Source: Phycisphaerales bacterium (lineage in GTDB: Bacteria; Planctomycetota; Phycisphaerae; Phycisphaerales; SM1A02). From it: a DNA stretch of 64,000 bases. A program made the translations under genes and the position numbers. The notes under the pieces are model-generated. The model ran no database searches, was not told the DNA's origin, and saw nothing but the letters and a program-made list of their open reading frames with translations. Positions 54,821 to 63,277 of this stretch are shown here, piece by piece. Numbering within the stretch: position 1 is the first letter of the stretch; each line of letters opens with the position of its first letter. The stretch lies in NCBI GenBank assembly GCA_029260575.1, contig JAJDDB010000002.1:1-64000 (forward strand), given 5' to 3'.

Positions 54821-55156
54821 TCAGGGATGGCCTCCGGCTGATTTTCGAAATGCACGACGGCGAAAACCCGAGAGCGCGAGAAGGAGGAACACCGGCACAA
54901 TGAAGAAGGTCCCGATCAATGCCAATATCAGAGCGTCCTGCAACTCACTCATGAGCATCTCAGTGCCGTAGACAAAGAACACTATGAAGAAGATCGGGTA
55001 GACGAAGGCGCAACACACAAGCACGCGAAAGAGAATCGAACGAAAGGTTGTGTATCCGAATGTGTCGGGATTCTTCGGATCGAATTTGCGACCACATTCC
55101 GGGCAACAAGGCGTGGAAAGATTTTTCAGTGAATAGCGACAAGACTTGCAGTGCAT
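54821..55156 (-). CDS. Small zinc-ribbon membrane protein
   Basis: The protein is 111 residues from ATG 55156; the longer frame is not needed. The N-terminus MHCKSCRYSLKNLSTPCCPE has the C-x2-C ... C-P-E-C ribbon, then two TM helices (about 41-64, 72-98). It is another member of the zinc-ribbon membrane proteins at 22548-25173. Function unknown. Confidence 0.72.
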   Translation of the reverse strand: MHCKSCRYSLKNLSTPCCPECGRKFDPKNPDTFGYTTFRSILFRVLVCCAFVYPIFFIVFFVYGTEMLMSELQDALILALIGTFFIVPVFLLLALSGFRRRAFRKSAGGHP

Positions 55157-55194
55157 GAGTGAATTGTACGCAATGAACAAAGCAGGTGACCAAC

Positions 55195-56349
55195 ATGACC
55201 GAACTCGCACGACATTCAGAAACTGAGCACATCACGGCGATCGCGCTGCCTGAGCCGCGCACGCCGATCAGCATTCGGCAGGCGGTGTCCGGAAGCGCGG
55301 ACCTGCAGTTCATTGATGCGTTGCAGAAACAGCACTCCAAGATGGTCGGCTGGTTTCCCACCAGGCAGATCGAAGCCAACATCGAGGGCGGCCATGTGCT
55401 GATTGCAGAACAGGCCAACGAGCCGCGCGTGTCAGCAAGCGGTTCTTCGAACGGTTCGGGCGGCGGCGACACTCAATCGCTTGCTCACGGGCGCGGCTCG
55501 TCGACACCGCTCGGCTACTGCATTGCACGCGATCGGTATTTCAAGCGCGATGATGTCGGCATTGTGTATCAACTCAACATCATACCCGGAAAACATCGCA
55601 AGCTCGTCGGTGCTTCGCTCATTGCGGCGACGTTCGAGCGCAGTGCGTATGGATGCAAGCTGTTTAGCTGCTGGTGTGCGCAGGACCTGCAGGCGAATCA
55701 CTTCTGGGAGTCGATCGGCTTCGTGCCTTTGGCGTTCCGGACGGGTTCCAGAGGGCGCGGCAAGAACGCGGAGCCGCGCATACATATCTTCTGGCAGAAG
55801 CGCATTCGGGAAGGTGATCTGGGTCCTGCTTCCGGTGGGACGCCGTATTGGTTTCCGAGTCAGACAAGTGGCGGCGCGGTGCGCGAGAACCGATTGATAT
55901 TGCCGATCCCGCCGGGGACTCACTGGTCTGATGCGAAGCCTGCGATTTTGCCTGGGATGGAGAAGTTGGGGCAACCGCTTCTGGAAGCCCCCGGAGAAAG
56001 CGAACCGCGACAAAGGAAGCCGCGCAGGAAGAAGAAACCTGTAGCTCCCGCAGCGGCGCAGGGTGGGTTGTGGTTCGGCCCACCGCCGGAGGCGGAGCTA
56101 TCGCCGCAAGAAAAGAAAGCTGCTGCTGCTGCGAAGCGCAAAGCCGAGAAGAAACCGCCGCAGAAGAACGATCCGAAGCTGGTCGCAGCAGCGCGGGAGT
56201 TGAAGGATCGGTATCTGGAAGAGGTGAATTCGGGCCGGATGCTGCCCTGCGCGGACGGCAAGTATGACGTGTCAAGGCATTTGGACGCAGCGCCGTCGGT
56301 GTTCACTGCCGAATCCGCGGAGACAGTGCGCTTGTTGGATGCAGCGTGA
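55195..56349 (+). CDS. GNAT-like acetyltransferase with palindromic insert and basic tail
   Basis: The protein is 384 residues from ATG 55195, 6 bases after AGGTG. The N-terminal 200 residues look like a GNAT domain (VGIVYQLNIIPGKHRKLVGA ... FWESIGFVPL). The acetyl-CoA stretch is less canonical, so activity is uncertain. About 27 residues (NEPRVSASGSS ... SLAHGRGSST) lie between the strands HVLIAEQA and PLGYCIARD and are encoded by an imperfect palindrome. The C-terminal third is rich in Lys, Pro and Ala, then a helix (KLVAAARELKDRYLEEVNSG). Substrate unknown. Confidence 0.75.
   Translation: MTELARHSETEHITAIALPEPRTPISIRQAVSGSADLQFIDALQKQHSKMVGWFPTRQIEANIEGGHVLIAEQANEPRVSASGSSNGSGGGDTQSLAHGRGSSTPLGYCIARDRYFKRDDVGIVYQLNIIPGKHRKLVGASLIAATFERSAYGCKLFSCWCAQDLQANHFWESIGFVPLAFRTGSRGRGKNAEPRIHIFWQKRIREGDLGPASGGTPYWFPSQTSGGAVRENRLILPIPPGTHWSDAKPAILPGMEKLGQPLLEAPGESEPRQRKPRRKKKPVAPAAAQGGLWFGPPPEAELSPQEKKAAAAAKRKAEKKPPQKNDPKLVAAARELKDRYLEEVNSGRMLPCADGKYDVSRHLDAAPSVFTAESAETVRLLDAA
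55420..55499. repeat. Imperfect palindrome inserted in frame in the GNAT gene
   Basis: The left arm 55420-55441 (GAGCCGCGCGTGTCAGCAAG..) and right arm 55478-55499 match as inverted repeats at 19 of 22 positions. The 36-base centre has its own small palindrome (GTTCTTCGAAC). No stop or frameshift is introduced. The translated form (SLAHGRGS) recalls a dispersed repeat I have seen in other planctomycete proteins; that recollection needs checking. Confidence 0.75.
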
Positions 56350-56379
56350 AGTTGCCAACGCGCTCAGTCCGAAGCATCA

Positions 56380-56898
56380 TCAGCGTTGATGCCCAGCATG
56401 GGTAGAGACATAAGACGCACGCTCAAGTTCGTTGCTGACCCAATTGGCAAGTTCATCCAGGGCATCACAGAACTTCTGCCGAAAACCCGGAGTCTTTCTC
56501 GACTTCGATCGACCTTCTCTGCACTTCAAGAGTTCTTCAACTCTGAGCCACAGTGATCCGTGAAAACGGTCGTAGCCATCTTCAACTTTGATCTGTGACG
56601 TATCCATCGCATCGCGAATGATCTTTATCCATTGCCGGGCCGGCTCGTACTGGATATCGGTGTCACGTGGAAGTCCAAGCTGACATTCGTGAAATGCAGT
56701 CGTAAGCGCGGTAACCTCGTCTACTGACGAACGTCCGGGCAGCATTAATGCTCTCCGAGCCTTCATGAGAGACTCATATGCGCGAGTCAATTGATCGTAA
56801 GTCAGATTGTGGGCTTGTTGATCGCTGGCTTGATTCACCGGTAGTCCTTCACAGGGGAGGGCATCTAGTAAGAGCATTCTAACTTGAGTGCCCTTCAT
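56380..56898 (-). CDS. Hypothetical helical protein
   Basis: A 172-residue protein (ATG 56898, or 56877 by dropping MKGTQVR). It is mainly helical: NLTYDQLTRAYESLMKARRA, then a charged middle and C-terminal EELLKCREGR and FCDALDELANWVSNELERAS. No known motif is seen. It diverges from the large zinc protease and converges on the GNAT gene. Codon use is slightly AT-rich. Confidence 0.55.
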   Translation of the reverse strand: MKGTQVRMLLLDALPCEGLPVNQASDQQAHNLTYDQLTRAYESLMKARRALMLPGRSSVDEVTALTTAFHECQLGLPRDTDIQYEPARQWIKIIRDAMDTSQIKVEDGYDRFHGSLWLRVEELLKCREGRSKSRKTPGFRQKFCDALDELANWVSNELERASYVSTHAGHQR

Positions 56899-57084
56899 AG
56901 CGGTGTGTTTGTCACCTTTCCTGCAGGTGTGAGCCGACGCACAAAGCCCGAAATCCCTGAATCCTGCCCCTCGCCCGGCTGTATCACTCGCACCCGAACA
57001 TCAATGCCCCGGGAGCCGACCCCGCCCCGGAAATGGAACCGGCGGCTCCTGCACACTTACACACACACACAAGGAGAGGTTGGA

Positions 57085-59817
57085 ATGAAGTCAACCACTT
57101 CCCCGATTCGAGTGTTGAGCATTCTCGCTGCGGCGGGTGCTTTCATGGCCACGAGTCACGCCATTGCGGGTGATGACTATCCGCCGTTCGACAAAGTCAC
57201 CGAGGGCATGGACAAGGTCGTCTCCACTGCGGACGGCTCGGATCCGATGTACGAGATGTACCAGGACAAGGAGGAGGCCAAACTCCTGGGTGTACTGCCT
57301 CGTGATTACGAGAAGCAATTGATCATGATTGCTTGCACGGTTTCCGGTGGCGATCCCGAAGCCGGCGTCATGGGGCCGACGCATTATGCGAAGTGGAGAA
57401 AGAACAAGAAGCAGTTGATGCTGATCACGCCGAACCTTTTCGTGCGCACCGATGGCGACAAGCAGGCGCAGGATTCGATCAGCTCGTTGTATTCGGGAAG
57501 GGTGTTGGTGACAACGCCGATTGTTGCGATGGCGCCCGGCAACAGGCCGGTGATTGATCTTGCGAACCTGAGCACCGCACAGGCAGGTAAGTTCTTCGGC
57601 AATTCGGTTTTCGGGCAGTATGGTCCGAACCTGAATCGGCTCGATGCTCAACTTGCGAGTCTGACGAAGGCGAAAGCGTTTCCCGAGAACGTGATGTACG
57701 AATTCGAAGCACCGCGGCAGGATGGGCGGCTGGTGCGGTTGTCGTACAACATCAGCAAGATGGAAGGCACGAAGGGTTATAAACCACGCAAGGCTGACCC
57801 GCGCGTCGGGTACTTCTATAACTGGCACCAGGATTTTGCCCGCAGCGCCAATGCGGACATCACCGATCGTTACATCAATCGGTGGAACGTCGAAAAGGCA
57901 GACTCGCACCTGTCGATGAGTCCGCCGAAGCAGCCGATCGTCTGGTATATCGAGCACACCACGCCGGTGAAGTTTCGGCGATATGTTCGTGATGGCATTC
58001 TGATGTGGAACGATGCGTTTGAAGGCATTGGTATAGTCAATGCGGTCGAGGTGTATCAGCAGGATGCAGGAACAGGCGCGCACATGGATAAGGACCCGGA
58101 AGATGCGCGATACAACTTCTTCCGTTGGAATGCGACGGATCAGGGTTATGCAATCGGTCCCAGCCGGTCGAACCCGATGACAGGTGAGATTCTCGATGCG
58201 GATGTTGTCTGGCATCAGGGTTTGACGCGTTCGATTCGCAATATGCTGGAAGCGCTGTCAGTGGACCTGGTTGAACAGACGTTCAGCCCGGAGACACTTG
58301 CCTGGCTGGAAGAACATCCGAGCTGGGATCCGCGTGTTCGTCTTGCATCAGTCGCCCGGCAGGAGCAGGTTGTTCGGCAGCGCAAACTTGATGCGCAGCT
58401 TGCCGTTACCGAAGAATTGCACAGCCACGACCATCCGTGGACGCATGGTCTGAACGACCCGGCGAATACCGCCTGTCGCATCGGCAATATGCTGTCGCTC
58501 GATCTTTCGCTCGTTGATACCGCGCTCATGGCTGGTTTGATGACAGTGGAAGATGATTCGCAGTTGCTCGACGGCCTGCCGGAGGAATTCATCGGCCCGA
58601 TGATTCGCTATATCTCATGCCATGAAGTGGGGCACTGCCTCGGACTGCAGCACAACATGGCCGCGTCGACGATTCGCGATCTTGCAGACATCAACAGCGA
58701 AGACTTTGACGGCCCGACGATCGGTTCGGTTATGGATTACGTTGCTGCGAACATCAACCACGAACTTGGCGAAGCACAAGGGCCTTACGCCACTCCCGAA
58801 CTTGGTCCGTATGACAAGTGGGCGATTGCCTATGGCTATGGCGATGAGAAGGACCTCAAGGATGTGCTCTCGCGCGTCAGTGAACCTGATCACATCTACG
58901 TCAGTCAGATGGCAATGGCCGTCGGCAGCGATCCGCGCAACATGACGTGGGATATGGGCTCGGACAACCTCGACTTCGCCGAGTCGCGCATTAGTCTGGC
59001 CAACGATCTGCGGAGCCGGCTGATTGAAGAGATTGTCAGCGATGGCGATTCATGGAAGACCGCCCGTCAGCGCTGGCAGTCGCTGCTCGGCACGCATATG
59101 CAGTCGCTGTTTATTGCCTCGAACTGGATTGGCGGCTCTTACATCAACAACGATTTCAAGGGTGATCCCGGCGATCGCTCACCGATCGAAGATGTCGCTG
59201 CAGCCGATCAGCGCCGTGCGATGAACATCATCATCACCAATGCATTTGAAGATGAAGCGTTCGGCATCACGCCGGAGTTGCTCAAACATCTCGGCCGTGA
59301 ATACTGGTGGGACCCCGGCGAAATGGGCGGAATGATGGATGATCCTGCGTACAACGTGCATGATCTGGTTGGCGGTATTCAGGCAACGGCGCTGACGCTG
59401 GTGATGAATCCGACGACGCTGCGGCGCGTGTATGACAATGAATATCGCGGCAACCACGGCAGCGATGTGCTTACACTTGCAGAGTTGATCGGCACCGTGT
59501 CAGACAACGTCTGGCGAGAGTGTTCAAATCCGGAATCGACCGGGCATTCCGCATCCGAGCCGATGATCTCAAGCTTCCGCCGCAACCTGCAACGCGAACA
59601 CGTGCAGCGGTTGATTGATCTTGCATTGCTCGACGATGCACCGAGCCCGGCCCTGCGAACCATCACAACGCTGGCCACACAGGAATTGCGGCGGATCAGT
59701 GATCTGGCTGACGACGCTGCAGCGGCAGAGCCGGATGCATACACTGCAGCGCACCTGGCAGATGTCGAAACCCGAATTGAAAAGGCGCTGGACGCAGTAT
59801 ATGTCATGACGCCGTAA
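57085..59817 (+). CDS. Large exported zinc metalloprotease (DUF5117/DUF4953 type)
   Basis: The protein is 910 residues from ATG 57085 with a strong AAGGAGAGG site and a signal peptide (VLSILAAAGAFMATSHAIAG). The N-terminal half resembles DUF5117/DUF5118 regions (RLVRLSYNISKM, YFYNWHQDF). The metzincin-like zinc site HEVGHCLGLQH starts at H513, with Met-turn-like GSVMDYVAANIN about 40 residues on. This is the layout of TonB-era zinc-dependent metalloproteases of DUF4953 type. It is probably secreted or periplasmic. Substrate is unknown. A terminator follows. Confidence 0.9.
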   Translation: MKSTTSPIRVLSILAAAGAFMATSHAIAGDDYPPFDKVTEGMDKVVSTADGSDPMYEMYQDKEEAKLLGVLPRDYEKQLIMIACTVSGGDPEAGVMGPTHYAKWRKNKKQLMLITPNLFVRTDGDKQAQDSISSLYSGRVLVTTPIVAMAPGNRPVIDLANLSTAQAGKFFGNSVFGQYGPNLNRLDAQLASLTKAKAFPENVMYEFEAPRQDGRLVRLSYNISKMEGTKGYKPRKADPRVGYFYNWHQDFARSANADITDRYINRWNVEKADSHLSMSPPKQPIVWYIEHTTPVKFRRYVRDGILMWNDAFEGIGIVNAVEVYQQDAGTGAHMDKDPEDARYNFFRWNATDQGYAIGPSRSNPMTGEILDADVVWHQGLTRSIRNMLEALSVDLVEQTFSPETLAWLEEHPSWDPRVRLASVARQEQVVRQRKLDAQLAVTEELHSHDHPWTHGLNDPANTACRIGNMLSLDLSLVDTALMAGLMTVEDDSQLLDGLPEEFIGPMIRYISCHEVGHCLGLQHNMAASTIRDLADINSEDFDGPTIGSVMDYVAANINHELGEAQGPYATPELGPYDKWAIAYGYGDEKDLKDVLSRVSEPDHIYVSQMAMAVGSDPRNMTWDMGSDNLDFAESRISLANDLRSRLIEEIVSDGDSWKTARQRWQSLLGTHMQSLFIASNWIGGSYINNDFKGDPGDRSPIEDVAAADQRRAMNIIITNAFEDEAFGITPELLKHLGREYWWDPGEMGGMMDDPAYNVHDLVGGIQATALTLVMNPTTLRRVYDNEYRGNHGSDVLTLAELIGTVSDNVWRECSNPESTGHSASEPMISSFRRNLQREHVQRLIDLALLDDAPSPALRTITTLATQELRRISDLADDAAAAEPDAYTAAHLADVETRIEKALDAVYVMTP

Positions 59818-59842
59818 GCGTTGATATCAATCCACGTATGAC

Positions 59843-59872
59843 GAACGCCGTCCGAATCTTCGGGCGGCGTTC
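59843..59872 (+). terminator. Intrinsic terminator after the zinc protease gene
   Basis: A 14-bp inverted repeat GAACGCCGTCCGAA / TTCGGGCGGCGTTC with one G-T wobble and a 2-base centre lies 26 bases after the stop codon. The U-tract is weak (TTCTTA). Confidence 0.7.
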
Positions 59873-60138
59873 TTATGTCGTTACGTTGAGTGGGGCGAAG
59901 ACACGATTGGATCGTTCTCCCAAAAGCTGACTATCGAGCATGCCCGTCATGTCCGAGTCGAACAGATGCCACAGCGTCCTGTCATTGCCCGCTACGCCGC
60001 GTCGCGCATTTCCGGGTGCCGCTTGTCCGGGGAGTGCTTATCGGCCGCACCGCTGGCCAGCTTGACGACATGCTGCGTTTTCGCAGCAAAATCGCAGGTA
60101 TCCGCCACTCACCCGCCCGATTGGCACATTCACACTCG

Positions 60139-60369
60139 AGTGTGAGCCGTCCGCACCGGCGTGCGAACCATCCGCCCGGCAGTTTCCGCCGCCCGCGCAG
60201 CGGTGTGCAGTGCCCGCCCAGCCGTGTGCATCGCAGCCCCGGCAGTGTGAACCGCCCGCCCGGGAATGTGAACCATCCGCACGGCCGTGTGCATGACGGA
60301 CACTGTCGTGTCAGAGGCAACCCCGGTCGTGTGCACGTGCGGGAAGGACGTCTCAGAGTACGGGGAGGA
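60139..60369. repeat. 21-bp repeat array B, about 11 units
   Basis: Eleven adjacent 21-base units with consensus near CGTGTGNACC followed by NYCCGCCCGGC on the + strand; the first eight are clear and the last three more diverged. There are no spacers and no relation to array A in sequence. The minus strand reads as heptads (RAVHTAG, RALHTAA, RAAETAG), and the + strand as RVHxxPG-like heptads; neither frame has a convincing start. It lies downstream of the HEPN-like gene at 60632-61768, with about 260 bases between. Confidence 0.8.
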
Positions 60370-60631
60370 CGCACGAAAGTTTGGGATGCCCTCGAACGGT
60401 TTCCCACAGCGCTCACGGAAGCGGGGCATGCACGATTGTGCGCGTGGGATGTGCGTCGATACGTATGCACCTGCCTGATGACCGTGCGAGACAGACGTGC
60501 GCACGCGTGCGCAGCGCGGCAGCGGGTTTCGGCAGTGGGTATAAGGATTGAAAACCAAGCGATCGGAGCGGGAAACATCACTGCGGAAACGCAAAATCCT
60601 TGCGCAAAGGCTTGGCCCACTGCGGAAGTGT
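60370..60631. other. Intergenic stretch after array B
   Basis: About 260 bases with no gene. Weak echoes of the array (GGGATG, TGTGCG, CACTGCGGAA twice 39 bases apart) suggest decayed repeats. The region 59873-60138 before the array also shows no gene; its only open frame has no start signal. Confidence 0.4.
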
Positions 60632-61768
60632 TCAGGATGGCTCTTGAAACTGCGAGGACGACAGGGACGTTCCGCTTGACGTCACATTCTTCAGTTCTTG
60701 CAGTCGACGGCGCCAGTTCACATGCTTAGCAATACGCGATGGCACAACATAGTCGCAGACTTGCTCAATGAATTCGTCCTCCATCAATGGAGAATTGAAG
60801 ATCGCCAGCAACTCCGGAGTCCGTAGTATCTTTTTGATAAGTGAGGAGACGAGGAGCATCCCATTTTTCGTGGCCATCAACAGCGCTTTTGTGTGGGTTG
60901 TTCCCGGTCCGAACTGATAAGGTGGAAAGGTGCCATGTACATATTTGTTTCGCCAACGGTAAATGTTCTTGCATAGGTTTCGAGTTTCAGCAGGTTTGAG
61001 TACATCCGCCAAGAGTGCCGAAGCGAGAATCGTTGTTGATGATTGGTTTAGCGGCCGAGCCCAAAAGAGGTTCTCTAAGGCAATATGGATCCTGATCGCT
61101 GTGTCCTGCATGAACGTATGGGTCATGCTCTGGCTATAGTACTCGATTGCGCTCTCAAGCCGAGTGCCGCGTACTAGGTGCTTGTTCTCATGTTCAGCCC
61201 TTGTGTATTTCTGAACATGATCGATTCCAAGTGCGCTGAATACGGCGCGGCAAATTGAAATCACTTCGTCGATATCAGTTCGATCCTGAATGTGTTTCCA
61301 CTGTCCCCACGAGGAGTACATGCCAGGTGTGAAGCGACTCTCTGTCTCTCGCCAATAAAACACCTCTGGCCTGGTGTCGAGCTTGGCATAACAGACATAA
61401 TCCGCTTGCCCGCAAAACGGCCCTGCGAGTTGCATGGCATACATCGCTAAGCGTGCGTGGCCCATCGGGTGAATGTGCCATATAAGGTGATCTCCCCAAT
61501 CGGCATCACATTCATAACTGAATGCATAATCAGGCTGTGGTGCGCTCTCTACAGCTTTCGCAAAAGCACCTGTCCAATACTGGCTCAGACGCTTTGTGAA
61601 TGGGCCGATTCGTAAAGTGCCGCCGTGTTTGTCGGTCAGGATCTTGCGCGCTCGCGGGAGGTGCGCTGCAGGAGTTCCTAGGCAACCGCTCACACCCAGT
61701 ATCAAACCAAGGCGTGCCGGATACACCGTCTTGTTGTCAAACCGCAGATGTGGCAAATTCTTGTCCAT
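60632..61768 (-). CDS. HEPN-like protein, large
   Basis: A 378-residue protein. The N-terminal 140 residues are an uncharacterised alpha/beta region (YAFSYECDADWGDHLIWHIH). The C-terminal half is helical with a HEPN/Apea-like segment: ENLFWARPLNQSS ... IYRWRNKYVHG, giving R-x4-H. HEPN proteins often act as RNases in defence; this is inferred. AT-richer codon use than neighbours suggests acquisition. Array B lies on its 3' side. Confidence 0.65.
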   Translation of the reverse strand: MDKNLPHLRFDNKTVYPARLGLILGVSGCLGTPAAHLPRARKILTDKHGGTLRIGPFTKRLSQYWTGAFAKAVESAPQPDYAFSYECDADWGDHLIWHIHPMGHARLAMYAMQLAGPFCGQADYVCYAKLDTRPEVFYWRETESRFTPGMYSSWGQWKHIQDRTDIDEVISICRAVFSALGIDHVQKYTRAEHENKHLVRGTRLESAIEYYSQSMTHTFMQDTAIRIHIALENLFWARPLNQSSTTILASALLADVLKPAETRNLCKNIYRWRNKYVHGTFPPYQFGPGTTHTKALLMATKNGMLLVSSLIKKILRTPELLAIFNSPLMEDEFIEQVCDYVVPSRIAKHVNWRRRLQELKNVTSSGTSLSSSQFQEPS

Positions 61769-62037
61769 TGGGTCGAATCATACTGACCGGTGACTCGCCC
61801 CGATGAGGTGCCAGTCATTTCCGGTCTGCAACGCTTGCTCATTAGTGGTGCTCTACTTACATTCTTTCCCTCCATTTCCGTCCACACCTCCCATGCTTTG
61901 GCGCCGAGGGCTGCTCGCGAGTTGACCTTGAGTTTGCGGCGGAGGTGGTCGAGTTGGGTGCGGATCGCTCTGGGTGAGCAGTTGAGGCGGGCGGCCAGTC
62001 CAGCATCTGTAAGGTCCTCTGTCACAATGAGCTGCAT
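61702..62037 (-). pseudogene. LuxR-type helix-turn-helix fragment
   Basis: The frame reads MQLIVTEDLTDAGLAARLNC then SPRAIRTQLDHLRRKLKVNS, matching LuxR/GerE C-terminal DNA-binding domains. Upstream in frame to 62103 the sequence continues (SRFKRSPQQTQL) but has no start codon before the TAA at 62104-62106. Downstream it runs past the domain into unrelated sequence overlapping the HEPN gene start. It is probably a remnant of a regulator. Confidence 0.6.
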
Positions 62038-62137
62038 GAGTTGGGTTTGTTGCGGCGACCGTTTGAAGCGGGAAACCGATGCTGGGGGTGGGCTTCGGAC
62101 CGATTATGGTGGTACCAGTCGGAGGGTTGCCCGCGTG

Positions 62138-62296
62138 ATGGATGGTGAACGTGACAGGTTGCCGAAGCTGATTGCGCATCGTGGTCTGGCATCGCGGTTT
62201 CCGGAAAACACGCGCATCGGCTTGGAAGCTGCGTGCGCTGTTCGTGGCGGAGTTGTTCGCAGGCGGCGGCGAAGAGGCCGGGGCCTTTTGCGGTGA
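62138..62296 (+). pseudogene. Glycerophosphodiester phosphodiesterase, 5' fragment
   Basis: From ATG 62138 the frame reads LPKLIAHRGLASRFPENTRI then GLEAAC, the start of GDPD-family enzymes including the catalytic His-Arg (AHRG) and E (PENT). Homology ends after about 30 residues and the frame stops at 62296 in arginine-rich nonsense. The rest of the gene is missing. Confidence 0.75.
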
Positions 62297-62317
62297 ACTG
62301 GACGAGTAGTGAACATG

Positions 62318-62341
62318 CAAAAACCCCTGAGTTTTCAGGGG
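62318..62341 (-). terminator. Intrinsic terminator after tRNA-Leu
   Basis: On the minus strand CCCCTGA pairs with TCAGGGG around AAAC, followed by TTTTTGC. It lies 38 bases downstream of the tRNA-Leu gene. Confidence 0.8.
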
Positions 62342-62378
62342 CTAGCGCAGAGATGCGCGACGACGCACAGTTAGCAAG

Positions 62379-62462
62379 TACCGGAGGTGGGACTCGAACC
62401 CACACGGGTTTTACCCCACTGGATTTTGAATCCAGCGCGTCTGCCAATTCCGCCACTCCGGC
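62379..62462 (-). tRNA. tRNA-Leu (CAA)
   Basis: An 84-base class II tRNA. The acceptor stem is GCCGGAG/CTCCGGT with discriminator A. The anticodon arm CTGGA-TTCAAAA-TCCAG gives CAA. A long variable arm and the T-arm GTGGGTTCGAGTCCCAC are present. CCA is not encoded. Confidence 0.95.
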
Positions 62463-62509
62463 GTGGGATGAGCATCTTTGCAGGCTCAATCACACCAGTC
62501 AACGCGCAC

Positions 62510-62540
62510 AAAAACCCCGCCGACGATTGCGGCGGGTTTG
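62510..62540 (-). terminator. Intrinsic terminator after tRNA-Ala
   Basis: On the minus strand CCCGCCG pairs with CGGCGGG across CAATCGT and is followed by GTTTTTG. It begins 4 bases after the tRNA-Ala gene, so tRNA-Ala and tRNA-Leu are likely separate transcripts. Confidence 0.8.
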
Positions 62541-62543
62541 AAG

Positions 62544-62616
<73 letters not shown>

Positions 62617-62731
62617 AGGGTTTCGTTTGCCGAGCTGTCCCGGACAAGCCCCACAGGATACCGCCCCCGATCAGCGGATCAAGCGCCGACCGCAGGTATG
62701 ACGCCGCGCTGATTCTGTATGATCGCTCGCT

Positions 62732-62890
62732 ATGTGCGTTCTCGTACTCATCATCATTGCGGTCTTCATACCACCATTGGCGGTGGGCTTGAAATTTGGA
62801 TTCGGACAGCCCTTCTGGAGCAGCTTGAATCCGACGTCGTTGATATTCCTGCCGGGTCTGATTCCCGCCAACGTTGTGAATGTCCGCTGA
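62732..62890 (+). CDS. Pmp3/YqaE-like small membrane protein
   Basis: A 52-residue protein too short for usual gene cut-offs. It has two hydrophobic helices: LVLIIIAVFIPPLAVGLKFG, then a loop with GFGQPFW, then LIFLPGLIPANVV. The order PPLAV-GLKFGFG-FW-...-PG matches Pmp3/YqaE proteins, which span the membrane twice and respond to ion or osmotic stress. The stop lies 5 bases before the GTG of the DUF4112 gene. The ribosome site is not obvious. Confidence 0.65.
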   Translation: MCVLVLIIIAVFIPPLAVGLKFGFGQPFWSSLNPTSLIFLPGLIPANVVNVR

Positions 62891-62895
62891 CGCTC

Positions 62896-63255
62896 GTGGC
62901 AGACTTGACTGATCAGAACCGGCTTCGCCGAATAGCGCGGCTGGCAAAGCTCCTTGATGCCCAGTTTCGGTTTCCGGGCACCAAAATCAGGTTCGGACTT
63001 GACGCGCTCATCGGCCTGATACCTGTTGTTGGCGATGTAGCCATGGTATTTCCGGCACTATTCGTTGTATATCTGGCTTGGCAGGCGGGCGTGCCACGAA
63101 GGATCGCGCTCAGAATGCTTGGCAACGTTCTCATCGATTCGGTTCTCGGAGCAATTCCGGTTGTCGGCGATCTGTTCGATGTCGCGTTCAAGGCAAACAT
63201 GCGCAATGCACGATTGTTGCAGGCGACGTCGCGCAAAGGCCATGACGAGGTCTGA
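62896..63255 (+). CDS. DUF4112 family protein
   Basis: The protein is 119 residues from GTG 62896, 5 bases after the Pmp3-like gene, with which it is probably coupled; the open frame extends to 62719 but that part is unlikely. DUF4112 features are RLRRIARLAKLLDAQFRFPG, the repeated LIPVVGD and AIPVVGDLFD, and TM helices between. These are membrane-associated proteins of unknown role. Confidence 0.82.
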   Translation: MADLTDQNRLRRIARLAKLLDAQFRFPGTKIRFGLDALIGLIPVVGDVAMVFPALFVVYLAWQAGVPRRIALRMLGNVLIDSVLGAIPVVGDLFDVAFKANMRNARLLQATSRKGHDEV

Positions 63256-63277
63256 TCAAAGATCCGATACAGCGCGA

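Noticed and set aside
60139-60369. CRISPR array or coding gene 59890-60729 (+)
   Set aside because: There are no spacers. The open frame arises from the 21-base period, has no ribosome site, and its flanks look non-coding.
61790-62137. + strand coding region upstream of the GDPD fragment
   Set aside because: The frame is open but lies opposite the LuxR-type fragment, which has real domain similarity; GDPD similarity starts only at 62138.
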